Source: an uncultured Eubacteriales bacterium
Lineage (GTDB): Bacteria; Bacillota; Clostridia; Oscillospirales; CAG-382
Assembly: GCA_900551295.1 (NCBI GenBank)
Contig: URVJ01000015.1
Span: 1 to 64,000, forward strand
Length of the DNA stretch: 64,000 nt
Direction of reading: 5' to 3'
In this document: in pieces, positions 24,630 through 32,564 of the stretch
Position numbering within the stretch: position 1 is the stretch's first letter
Layout: each line of letters opens with the position of its first letter
Program-made: the position numbers and the translations under genes
The notes under the pieces: model-generated
Told to the model about the DNA's origin: nothing
Databases searched by the model: none
Seen by the model: only the letters and a program-made list of their open reading frames with translations

Positions 24630-25937
24630 GTGAAAATTACAGAATTAAAATCAGCAATCAGAAACGGATACTATGATAAGGCGTTCCGTGAACTTTACGG
24701 AGAAACCTGTGACCTCGAAAAAGTGTATGATAGATATGAAAAGTGCGCACAGGGATTTGAAGAAACATATAAAAACAGCGCAGATTTCGATGACGTGCGC
24801 CTTTTCAGCGTCGCAGGAAGAAGCGAGATCAGCGGTAACCATACCGACCATAACCATGGCTGCGTGCTTGCAGCGTCAATAAGCCTTGATATAATCTCGG
24901 TTGCGGCAAAGACAAACGACGGTAAAGTTACAATTAAGTCGGAGGGTTTCCCGATAGATGAGGTAGACGTTGCGGACGCCGATAAAGTAAGAGACGGCGA
25001 AAAGTATAAGGCAAGCGCAATAATCAGAGGTATGTGCGACGGCTTTGTAAAGAACGGACTTAAAGTCGGCTCGTATTGCGCATATACTACCTCCAATGTC
25101 CTTAAAGGCTCTGGACTTTCTTCGTCCGCGGCTTTCGAGGATATGACCGGTAATATGCTTAACTGGTTCTATAACGACGGTAAAGTTGATAATGTCGAAA
25201 TAGCAAAAATAGCGCAGTACGCAGAGAACGTGCATTTCGGTAAACCCTGCGGACTTATGGACCAGATAGCGTGCGCGGCAGGCGGATTTGTCGCAATAGA
25301 CTTTAAAGATACCAAAAATCCCGTAGTTACAAGACTTCCGTTTGACCTTGACGCACACGGACTTTCGCTCTGTATCGTAAATACCGGCGGAAACCATGCC
25401 GATCTTAATGAGGACTATGCGTCGATACCGGCAGATATGAAAGCCGTTGCAAAAATGTTTGGTAAAGAAGTGCTCAGAGACGTTTCAAAAGAGGAACTTC
25501 TCGCAAGAGCCGCCGAAATACGCGAAAAACTCGGCGATAAGTGCCTGCTTCGCGCAATGCATTTCCTTAATGAAAATACGCGCGTAGGACTTCAGAAAGA
25601 GGCGCTCCAAAAGGGCGATCTTGCAGGATTCCTTGACGGCGTAAGAAAGTCCGGTATTTCTTCGGCTACAATGCTCCAGAACGTTTATACCGTAAAGAAC
25701 GTAAACGAGCAGGGACTTTCCGTTGCGCTTGCACTTTCGGCTGAGGTGCTCGACGGCGTTGATAACGCGGCATACAGAGTTCATGGCGGCGGATTTGCAG
25801 GTACGATTCAGGCGTTCGTGCCCAAAAACCTCGTTGAAAAGTACAGACAGACGCTTGAGGGCGTGTTCGGAAAAGGCAACGTCTATGTTCTCAATGTGCG
25901 TAAGTACGGCGCGGTAAGCCTTGACGCTATAAACTGA
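24630..25937 (+). CDS. galK: Galactokinase (GHMP family)
   Basis: Phosphorylates galactose to galactose 1-phosphate for the Leloir pathway. The 435-aa protein has the galactokinase signature in the form AGRSEISGNHTDHNHG (substrate loop), the GHMP ATP motif LKGSGLSSSAAFE and a C-terminal GGGFAGTIQAF. The GTG at 24630 follows GGAAGATACCCAG, the element-adjacent context. An upstream in-frame ATG at 24498 lies in the repeat and is discarded. No galT or galE is nearby, so the specificity rests on sequence alone. Confidence 0.88.
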   Translation: MKITELKSAIRNGYYDKAFRELYGETCDLEKVYDRYEKCAQGFEETYKNSADFDDVRLFSVAGRSEISGNHTDHNHGCVLAASISLDIISVAAKTNDGKVTIKSEGFPIDEVDVADADKVRDGEKYKASAIIRGMCDGFVKNGLKVGSYCAYTTSNVLKGSGLSSSAAFEDMTGNMLNWFYNDGKVDNVEIAKIAQYAENVHFGKPCGLMDQIACAAGGFVAIDFKDTKNPVVTRLPFDLDAHGLSLCIVNTGGNHADLNEDYASIPADMKAVAKMFGKEVLRDVSKEELLARAAEIREKLGDKCLLRAMHFLNENTRVGLQKEALQKGDLAGFLDGVRKSGISSATMLQNVYTVKNVNEQGLSVALALSAEVLDGVDNAAYRVHGGGFAGTIQAFVPKNLVEKYRQTLEGVFGKGNVYVLNVRKYGAVSLDAIN

Positions 25938-25944
25938 AAATAAT

Positions 25945-26313
25945 ATGACGCGTAAGCAAAAAGTCAAAAATGTTCTTGCGCTTTTCGTAAACCTCTGTAT
26001 CGTCGGCGGAATTTATATCTATGCCAATATGCGTATGTTTCTGCCGATAGTCTGGATATACGCCGCATTTACGGTCGTCGGCTCGTGCCTTTATATATAC
26101 CTGTATATGAAAGACCGTATAGCAGACGCAAATCCTCCCGAGGGTTTGTCCGAACAGCATATTGAGGAAATGTCGCAAAAGCGCAAGAAAAATATGAGAA
26201 CGGCGGTTATAATCTTTCTGCCGTTCATAATAGTAATGCTCTGCGACTGTACATATCTTCTGCTGCTTTCCGACAGCGAGGTCTTTAAGGCAGTCGGCAA
26301 TATTTTCCGATAA
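25945..26313 (+). CDS. Small membrane protein, unknown
   Basis: A 122-aa protein with three predicted transmembrane helices (about residues 10-25, 32-54 and 86-108) and a charged cytoplasmic loop (EEMSQKRKKNMR) between the second and third. No family recognised. It starts 7 nt after galK and ends 15 nt before the MBL gene, so it is probably in the same transcript. Confidence 0.65.
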   Translation: MTRKQKVKNVLALFVNLCIVGGIYIYANMRMFLPIVWIYAAFTVVGSCLYIYLYMKDRIADANPPEGLSEQHIEEMSQKRKKNMRTAVIIFLPFIIVMLCDCTYLLLLSDSEVFKAVGNIFR

Positions 26314-26328
26314 GGTAGTAATTTTTCC

Positions 26329-27114
26329 ATGTTTAAAGCTGTACCCATGTTTTCCGGCTCGTCCGGAAACTGCGCATATGTAAAATACGGCGATACCGAG
26401 TTTCTCGTAGACGCCGGCGTTTCATACCGTAATATAAGACTTGCGCTCGAGATGATAGGCACGGATATTTCAAATATCTCCGCGGTTTTCGTAACTCATG
26501 AGCATATCGACCATATCAAGGGACTTGAAGTGCTGGCAAAGAATAACCCGGGTATACCTGTATACATAAATCAAAAATCGTATGACGCAGCGGATAAAAA
26601 TCTGTATAAGCATATGGCGGACAGCGCCGTCATAAAGAACCCGAAAGATACGGTAGAACTTGACGGGACGCTTGTGAAAATATTTGAAACGCCGCATGAC
26701 TCAGCGGGCAGCGTGGGATACAGGTTTGAATTTGACGACGGAAACGCGTTCGGATACGCGACAGATATAGGCGAGATAACTCCCGATATACGAGGCGCGC
26801 TGTACGGCTGCGAACAGGTAATACTTGAGTCCAACCATGACATTGATATGCTGAAGAACGGTCCGTACCCGTATGTTCTCAAGAAAAGAATACTGTCCGA
26901 TCACGGACATCTTTCAAATGACGCGTGCGCCGAGTTTCTGACCGAGCTTGTAAGCCACGGAACGCATAAGGCGATGCTTGCGCACCTGTCGCATGAGAAT
27001 AATACGCCGCACACCGCGTATAAGACCTCTGCGCTTAAACTTACGGAGGCGGGCTTTACGCCGGAGGATATAAAGCTTACGGTTGCCATGAGATCAATAC
27101 TCGAAAACGGCTGA
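26329..27114 (+). CDS. MBL-fold metallohydrolase, YycJ/WalJ type
   Basis: A 261-aa metallo-beta-lactamase-fold protein with the zinc motif VTHEHIDHIKG and an N-terminus MFSGSSGNCAYVKYGD that is characteristic of YycJ/WalJ proteins linked in Firmicutes to cell wall and DNA repair physiology. The later ligand regions VILESNHDIDML and SDHGHLSNDACAE are present. It lies in a galK to histidine phosphatase run of genes and not beside walRK, so the WalJ role is inferred from sequence only. Confidence 0.85.
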   Translation: MFKAVPMFSGSSGNCAYVKYGDTEFLVDAGVSYRNIRLALEMIGTDISNISAVFVTHEHIDHIKGLEVLAKNNPGIPVYINQKSYDAADKNLYKHMADSAVIKNPKDTVELDGTLVKIFETPHDSAGSVGYRFEFDDGNAFGYATDIGEITPDIRGALYGCEQVILESNHDIDMLKNGPYPYVLKKRILSDHGHLSNDACAEFLTELVSHGTHKAMLAHLSHENNTPHTAYKTSALKLTEAGFTPEDIKLTVAMRSILENG

Positions 27115-27142
27115 GCGGTATGCAAAAGGAGCAGAGAGAAAG

Positions 27143-27802
27143 ATGTTTGATACAAAACTTTATGTTGTAAGACACGCGCAGGGAATGGGAAATAAGCTTG
27201 CCGAGTTTCACGGTCAGTATAATTCCGACCTTACCGAGCTTGGAAAAAAGCAGGCGGAATGTACCGCGGAATATCTGAAGGACGTAAAATTCGACGGAGC
27301 ATATTCAAGCGATATTGCAAGAGCATATTCGACTGCGTGTATAATAGCAAAGCGCCATGACGGGCTTGAAATCGTCAAAAACAAACTGCTCCGCGAGATA
27401 GACGCAGGCAAGTGGGAATGTATGAAGTTTGACGACATCGAGAAAAACTATCCCAAAGAGCATGAAATGTTTATGAAGAACCTTTCAGAGTTTGTATGCC
27501 CCGGAGGAGAAAGCGTAAAGCAGCTCCATGACAGGGTAAAACGCGGCTTTGATGAGATAGTAAAGCAAAATCCGGGAAAAACTCTGCTTATAGCCTCGCA
27601 CGCAACTCCGATACGCTGTATGCTGTGCGACTGGAAAGGACTTGCACTCAGCGCCATAACGCAGCTTAAATGGGTGCCCAACGCGTCGGTTTCGGTTGTG
27701 GAATATAACTCGCAGACGCTTGAAACTCACCTCTGCGAGACGGCATATTCGGAACATCTTGCAAAGCAAGGGCTTGTTACGGAACTTCCGTCAAATATCT
27801 GA
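27143..27802 (+). CDS. Histidine phosphatase family protein
   Basis: A 219-aa phosphoglycerate mutase-like phosphatase. The catalytic motif is VVRHAQGMGN (RHA in place of the commoner RHG), with the second histidine in LIASHATPIRCM and the acidic residue in LLREIDAGKWECM. The substrate is unknown; this superfamily acts on many phosphorylated sugars and nucleotides. The ATG follows AAAGGAGCAGAG. A terminator hairpin lies just downstream. Confidence 0.85.
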   Translation: MFDTKLYVVRHAQGMGNKLAEFHGQYNSDLTELGKKQAECTAEYLKDVKFDGAYSSDIARAYSTACIIAKRHDGLEIVKNKLLREIDAGKWECMKFDDIEKNYPKEHEMFMKNLSEFVCPGGESVKQLHDRVKRGFDEIVKQNPGKTLLIASHATPIRCMLCDWKGLALSAITQLKWVPNASVSVVEYNSQTLETHLCETAYSEHLAKQGLVTELPSNI

Positions 27803-27827
27803 AATAAAAGAACACTTATATGAAAAC

Positions 27828-27862
27828 ACCCGGTGCTCACACTTTAAAAGTAAGTACCGGGT
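27828..27862. terminator. Terminator between convergent genes
   Basis: The hairpin stem ACCCGGT paired with ACCGGGT is followed by a TAAAATATT tract, with TGCCTGTTTT beyond. It separates the histidine phosphatase (plus) from the SDR gene (minus). Confidence 0.65.
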
Positions 27863-27905
27863 AAAATATTGCCTGTTTTAACGTGTTTTCGGCTTTGTCG
27901 ATAAA

Positions 27906-28772
27906 TCAGACTCCCGAATAAGCCGCAAAACCGCCGTCTATCGGAATGACAACGCCGTTTACAAAGCCTGATGCCTTGTCGTTAAGTAAGAACTGGAGCG
28001 CGCCGTCGAGATCTTCGGGCACACCGAAACGTCCCATGGGAGTGTGAGCGAGAATCTTCTCGCTGCGTGCCGAAAGGCTTCCGTCGGGATTGTAAAGCAG
28101 AGCCTTGTTCTGGTTTGTCGAGAAGAAACCGGGAGCTATTGCGTTTACGCGTATGCCGACTTTTGAAAAGTGAACCGCGAGCCACTGTGTAAAGTTGGAA
28201 ACGGCAGCCTTTGCGCCGCTGTAAGCCGGAATTCTCGTAAGAGGACGGAATGCGTTCATGGACGAAACGTTGATAATGCTTGCGCCGTCCTTTTTAGCCA
28301 TGTCCTTTGCGAAAACCTGAGTCGGGATAAGAGTTCCCAAGAAGTTTAAGTTGAAAACAAAGGAAATACCGTCGGGATCGAGATCAAAGAAGGTCTTTAC
28401 GCCGGAAATTTCGGCGTTGTTTTCAAGGTCGTCGGCTTCAAGATAGTCCTTTGTCGTCGAGCCTTTGGGATTGTTTCCGCCTGCGCCGTTTATAAGTATG
28501 TCGCACGAGCCGAGCTTTTCATCAACAATTTTCTTTGCTTCTTCCATGCTTGCCTTTTCGAGAACGTTGGCTTTGACGGCAACTGCCGTTCCGCCGTCGG
28601 CGATAATTTCGTCGGCAACTTTTTTTGCTGCGTCAAGGTTAAGGTCAAGCACTGCGACTTTTGCATTGCAGGCAGCCGCGGTTTTTGCAAATCCCGAACA
28701 CAGAACTCCGCCCGCACCCGTGATTACTACTACTTTTCCGCCAAGATCAAGATCAAACGGTAATGTTTTCAT
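27906..28772 (-). CDS. SDR oxidoreductase, D-mannonate oxidoreductase (UxuB/YjmF)-like
   Basis: A 288-aa short-chain dehydrogenase. It has the NAD(P) motif TGAGGVLCSGFA, NGAGG, a catalytic serine in INVSSMNAF and YSGAKAA with the Tyr/Lys pair. The GAGGVLCS form and the long GSTTKDYL insertion match the SDR-type fructuronate reductases of Firmicutes, which interconvert fructuronate and mannonate in hexuronate use. I choose the ATG at 28772 after GAGGAAC over an upstream in-frame ATG at 28811. It is the second gene of a minus-strand operon with a sugar isomerase. Substrate assignment is inferred. Confidence 0.8.
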   Translation of the reverse strand: MKTLPFDLDLGGKVVVITGAGGVLCSGFAKTAAACNAKVAVLDLNLDAAKKVADEIIADGGTAVAVKANVLEKASMEEAKKIVDEKLGSCDILINGAGGNNPKGSTTKDYLEADDLENNAEISGVKTFFDLDPDGISFVFNLNFLGTLIPTQVFAKDMAKKDGASIINVSSMNAFRPLTRIPAYSGAKAAVSNFTQWLAVHFSKVGIRVNAIAPGFFSTNQNKALLYNPDGSLSARSEKILAHTPMGRFGVPEDLDGALQFLLNDKASGFVNGVVIPIDGGFAAYSGV

Positions 28773-28845
28773 TTCATGTTCCTCACTTAGTGTATAAAAA
28801 TTCCGTGACATTCAGGCATTTAGCAAGAGCGTCCCGGTTAAAGGT

Positions 28846-29667
28846 TTACCAGTTAAGGCTCTTGAGGTAATCTCTGCTCATCTTTGCAGCCTCAAGGCAG
28901 GGAATATCGTAGGTGTTGTCTTGCTCTACGATAACGTATTTTGCGCCGCTTTCAACGGCAGCTTCGAGAATTGCCGGGAAGTTCTGCTTGCCGTGACCTA
29001 CGGGTCTGAACTCGAAGGTGTTCTTCACAGGCTCCTTGTCGTCGGACTTTATACCGATAAGCTCGTACATATGCTCGCTCTTTGAACCTACGAAGTCCTT
29101 GAGGTGAACAACGGGGCATCTGCCTGCGTACTTTCTTATGTAAGCCGCGGGATCTTCGCCGCCGACGTTTACCCAGCAGGTGTCAAGCTCTGTCTGGAGA
29201 TGTTCGGGGCTTATGGTTTCGTACATATAGTCAAGACCGTATCTGCCGTCGGGCATCTTCTTGAATTCAAAGTCGTGGTTGTGGTAAACAAGGACAAGTC
29301 CCTTTGCGGCACATGCTGCGCCAATCTTGTCAATGCTCTTTAAAACTTCGTCAAAGCCTTCGTCGCCGGGTCTCTGACCTTCTGCAAGGTAAGGAACGGC
29401 AATGTATTCGCAGCCGATGGTCTTGTATGTGTCAAGACACTTGTCGGTGTCCGCAAGCATTTCTGCGAGTGCAACGTGAGCACAGATCGCCTTGAGTCCT
29501 GTCTCGTCGAGAAGTGCTCTGAACTGTTCTCCGGTGAGTCCGAAAAGTCCTGCCGGCTCAACGTAATCGTATCCTGCCGCCTTTACAGCCTTTAAGGTTG
29601 CGGCAACGTCTTTTTCCATTTCGCTTCTTACTGTGTAAAGCTGAAGTCCTACGGGTAATGTTTTCAT
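28846..29667 (-). CDS. Sugar phosphate isomerase/epimerase (AP endonuclease 2 fold)
   Basis: A 273-aa TIM-barrel protein of the xylose isomerase-like/IolE family. It has GLQLYTVRSEM at the start, an EPAGLFG motif, LVYHNHDFEFK with metal ligands and TELDTCWVNVGGEDP. Such enzymes isomerise or epimerise sugars and related polyols; the substrate is not readable. The ATG at 29667 follows AAGGAGAG. It shares its first 14 coding bases (MKTLP) with the SDR gene behind it. Together they form an uptake or uronate-type catabolic operon driven from the promoter at 29766. Confidence 0.8.
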   Translation of the reverse strand: MKTLPVGLQLYTVRSEMEKDVAATLKAVKAAGYDYVEPAGLFGLTGEQFRALLDETGLKAICAHVALAEMLADTDKCLDTYKTIGCEYIAVPYLAEGQRPGDEGFDEVLKSIDKIGAACAAKGLVLVYHNHDFEFKKMPDGRYGLDYMYETISPEHLQTELDTCWVNVGGEDPAAYIRKYAGRCPVVHLKDFVGSKSEHMYELIGIKSDDKEPVKNTFEFRPVGHGKQNFPAILEAAVESGAKYVIVEQDNTYDIPCLEAAKMSRDYLKSLNW

Positions 29668-29765
29668 AATTAGCTCTCCTTCCGGTAATCGCAAGATTTA
29701 CCAAAAAACTGCGGCACGCTGTGCCTAACTTAAAAGAAAAGACAACGCTTTTCTTTCCGCATAAC

Positions 29766-29794
29766 ATTATATCATATAAATCCCGGATTTTCAG
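29766..29794 (-). promoter_or_regulatory. Promoter of the isomerase-SDR operon
   Basis: On the minus strand there is CTGAAA, a 17-bp spacer and TATAAT preceded by TG at the extended -10 position. It lies in the 318-bp divergent gap 29668-29985, which otherwise holds AT-rich sequence and the rluA-type promoter. Confidence 0.6.
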
Positions 29795-29914
29795 ACTTTC
29801 AAATAAATTTAACAAAAAATTCCTATTTTTATAAAGATAGTTGCGCATTTTATAAAAATCGTACAACAATGCAGAGCAAAAAGAAATGCGTTTGCCCCGG
29901 CGTGTAAATTGTTG

Positions 29915-29943
29915 TGGACACAGACGCGCTTTTGTGGTAAAAT
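29915..29943 (+). promoter_or_regulatory. Promoter of the pseudouridine synthase gene
   Basis: TGGACA, 17 bp, then TAAAAT in the extended context TTGTGG-TAAAAT, 43 bp before the start codon. Confidence 0.55.
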
Positions 29944-29985
29944 ATAAAGAAAGGACAAATAATCGTACCGAACGGGAGAAAATAA

Positions 29986-30675
29986 GTGAGCGCAAAAGAT
30001 GTCGTAATAATAAATCAGACAAAAAACCTCGTAATCTGCATAAAACCCTGCGGAATAAGCTCGGAATATACAGAGGGAGAACCGAACGTCGTGTCGGAGC
30101 TCGAAAGGCTGACAGGGTGCAAGACCGTAAAAACGCTGCACAGACTCGACGTCGGCGTGGGCGGAGTAATGGTGTACGCAAAGAATAAGGACGCGGCGGC
30201 GAAAATGTCGGCTCTTATCGCGGACGGAAAACTGGTAAAGCAGTATTCTGCGCTTGTTCACGGCGTTCCCGAAAATAAAAGCGGCGCTTTGGAAAATATA
30301 CTGTTCAAGGACGGCAGGGCGAATAAAGTTTACGTCGTTGACAGAGAGCGCAAGGGCGCGAAAAAGGCAAGATTGACGTATGAAACGGTCTGCACGCGTC
30401 AAACGCCGAAAGGTACCGTTTCCGAGCTTTTCATAACGCTGGATACCGGCAGAAGCCACCAGATAAGAGCGCAGTTTTCTCATATCGGACACCCTCTCTG
30501 CGGCGACGGAAAATACGGCGCAAAGGACAACAATAACCGGATATGCTTAATGTCGAAACGCATAAGCTTTGTAAGTCCGTTCGATAACAAAGAAGTCTGT
30601 TTTGAGTGTCCGCGAAGCGTATGGGAACTCTGGGACTTCGGCGCAGATGAAAAAATCGCACAAAATGTACAATAA
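29986..30675 (+). CDS. RluA family pseudouridine synthase
   Basis: A 229-aa RNA pseudouridine synthase. The catalytic aspartate is in KTLHRLDVGVGG, and the other family motifs are FITLDTGRSHQIRAQF and GHPLCGDGKYG. There is no N-terminal S4 domain, so it is of the short RluA/RluC-like type; the target uridine cannot be told. The start is a GTG after GGGAGAAAATAA. It is a single gene between two promoters. Confidence 0.9.
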   Translation: MSAKDVVIINQTKNLVICIKPCGISSEYTEGEPNVVSELERLTGCKTVKTLHRLDVGVGGVMVYAKNKDAAAKMSALIADGKLVKQYSALVHGVPENKSGALENILFKDGRANKVYVVDRERKGAKKARLTYETVCTRQTPKGTVSELFITLDTGRSHQIRAQFSHIGHPLCGDGKYGAKDNNNRICLMSKRISFVSPFDNKEVCFECPRSVWELWDFGADEKIAQNVQ

Positions 30676-30762
30676 AAGCGCAGAATGTAAAATCACGGCG
30701 CAAAGCCGCGGGAATCTCCGTTAAAAAGCCTTTTTTTCGCGGTTTGTTAACGCGTCATTAAT

Positions 30763-30790
30763 TGACAAAAGTTAAATAATGTGGTATACT
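30763..30790 (+). promoter_or_regulatory. Promoter of ruvC
   Basis: Perfect -35 TTGACA, 16-bp spacer, TATACT with an extended TGTGG before it. About 60 bp upstream of the ruvC start. Confidence 0.75.
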
Positions 30791-30850
30791 GATTTAATAA
30801 ATCGTGCGCACATTTTTGTATGAAGTATGTTTTGAAACGGAGACGCCGCA

Positions 30851-31348
30851 ATGATAATAATGGGAATAGATCCGGGACTTGCGACGGTGGGTTTCGGCAT
30901 AATAAACGCGTCGCGCGGGACAAAGTTCGAGGCTGTGGAATACGGCGCGGTGCTTACTCCCGCAAAGAGTAAAATTCCCGACAGGCTCGCTGAAATATTC
31001 GAGAACATAAGCCAGCTTGTAAAGACATATAAGCCGGACGCCGTGTCGGTTGAAAAACTGTACTTCAACACAAACGAAAAAACCGCCATAAACGTAGCAC
31101 AGGCGCGCGGAGTGATACTGCTTGCCGCAAGGCTCGGAAAAGTACCGATATACGAATATACGCCGCTTCAGATAAAGCAGGCGCTTACAGGGTACGGCAG
31201 AGCCGAAAAAAAGCAGATAATGTATATGGTTAAAACTATTCTGAAACTTGAGAGCGAACCGAGACCGGACGATACGGCGGACGCTCTTGCCGCGGCGATA
31301 TGCCATGCTTACAGCTCGTCGTCGGCACTGTTCAACGTCGGCATATGA
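30851..31348 (+). CDS. ruvC: Holliday junction resolvase RuvC
   Basis: A dimeric endonuclease that cleaves four-way junctions made by recombination (165 aa, normal length). The acidic active site is complete: D7 in MGIDPG, E68 in VEKLYF and D141/D144 in DDTADALAAAICH. ruvA and ruvB are not downstream, unlike many genomes; the next gene is holB after a 199-bp gap. Confidence 0.95.
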   Translation: MIIMGIDPGLATVGFGIINASRGTKFEAVEYGAVLTPAKSKIPDRLAEIFENISQLVKTYKPDAVSVEKLYFNTNEKTAINVAQARGVILLAARLGKVPIYEYTPLQIKQALTGYGRAEKKQIMYMVKTILKLESEPRPDDTADALAAAICHAYSSSSALFNVGI

Positions 31349-31474
31349 CATAAGGGCAAAGCGCGGGTCAAAGAATAGATATTAATAAATAAACCGCAGC
31401 ATGAAATTACCTCAAGGATAAGGGCGCAAGGCTTCTGCGGAAAAAGAAAAATTTTGAAGGAAAGGAGGAAAAAA

Positions 31475-31534
31475 CGAAAGACCGTCATTTCGCGGCAAAC
31501 CTGATATAAAGCCGCAAAACCGAAAAGTCTTTCG
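31475..31534 (+). promoter_or_regulatory. Possible structured leader before holB
   Basis: An 8-bp outer stem CGAAAGAC/GTCTTTCG encloses an inner GCGGC/GCCGC stem. It lies between an orphan strong SD (AAAGGAGGA at 31461) that has no start codon at a usable distance and the holB start at 31548. No riboswitch family was recognised. Confidence 0.35.
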
Positions 31535-31547
31535 CAAAGAAATAAAA

Positions 31548-32483
31548 ATGAATAACCTGCCGCGTCAGTTTATAAATAACAGCAGACTGCACGCATATCT
31601 TCTGGTATGCCCGGATTCGTCGCTTGCGTCGCGCACGGCGCTTGAAATTTCGGCGTCGCTCATGTGCCGCAATACCGATAAGAATACGGCGGAGTCATGC
31701 GGAAAATGCTCCGATTGCATAAAGCTCATGTCGGGAACGCACCCCGATCTTCATATAATCGGAGACGCGGGAAATAAAGTCGGCGTGGACGATATAAGAG
31801 CGGTGTCTGACGAGGCGTATCTTGCGTCAAACGAGGCGGACTGCAAGGTATTTCTGCTCAAAAACGCAGATCTCTATAATGTGCAGGCGCAGAACGCGCT
31901 GCTGAAAATTCTCGAAGAACCGCCTGAGGGCGTAAAATTCGTGCTTACCGCGTCCGGAACGTCGTCAATACTTCCGACGGTGCGTTCAAGGCTTTTTACG
32001 CTGCATTTAAGCGGACTCGGCAAGAACGCATACTATCAGACGCTGAAAAAGGCGCGCCCCGGCGCAGACGACGGACTGCTTGTCAAAATGGCGGCGTTTG
32101 CGGCAAAATACGAGGGCACGGAGCTTTCGGAAATGGACGAAAAGGTATATGAAAAGGCTTTCAGCCTTGCTGCAGAATATTTTTCGGGCAATAAAAGCGA
32201 CGTACTTCTTGAATTTCCGCGTTCAAAGGATTCAAGAAAGAATATGCTTATATATCTTCAGGTCTTTTATCTTGCTCTCGGAGAAATAATGTACGCAAAG
32301 CTGTATAAAATACCCGGGGACGCGGCTTTTACCGAGAGCGAACTTCACGACGGAATAATGAAAACCTCGTCGAAAAGAGCATCTGTCATACTCGACGGAC
32401 TCGAAAAGGCAATAATAAAGATAAGCTCGCCCATGAATTACAGCGTAAATCTCATTGCCGCAGAGCTTGGCGGAGTTCTGTAA
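31548..32483 (+). CDS. holB: DNA polymerase III delta' subunit
   Basis: Clamp-loader subunit (311 aa). It has the AAA+ fold without a functional Walker A, a zinc-binding Cys cluster (CRNTD... ESCGKCSDC), HPDLHIIGD, the strongly conserved NALLKILEEPP and a sensor-like PTVRSRL. No clear SD is seen close to the ATG; a possible structured leader precedes it. The holB-ricT order found here matches the conserved Bacillus cluster around tmk, holB and yaaT. Confidence 0.92.
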   Translation: MNNLPRQFINNSRLHAYLLVCPDSSLASRTALEISASLMCRNTDKNTAESCGKCSDCIKLMSGTHPDLHIIGDAGNKVGVDDIRAVSDEAYLASNEADCKVFLLKNADLYNVQAQNALLKILEEPPEGVKFVLTASGTSSILPTVRSRLFTLHLSGLGKNAYYQTLKKARPGADDGLLVKMAAFAAKYEGTELSEMDEKVYEKAFSLAAEYFSGNKSDVLLEFPRSKDSRKNMLIYLQVFYLALGEIMYAKLYKIPGDAAFTESELHDGIMKTSSKRASVILDGLEKAIIKISSPMNYSVNLIAAELGGVL

Positions 32484-32564
32484 AAAACATATCCGCAAAA
32501 TCAGTTTTTATAAATTATAACCGGATATTTTCCGGTAAACGAAAGGAACAACACTCAGAATATA

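Noticed and set aside
28772..29667. Identical first 14 coding bases (MKTLP) in the SDR and isomerase genes
   Set aside because: The similarity ends after five codons and probably reflects a favoured initiation sequence; nothing more follows from it.
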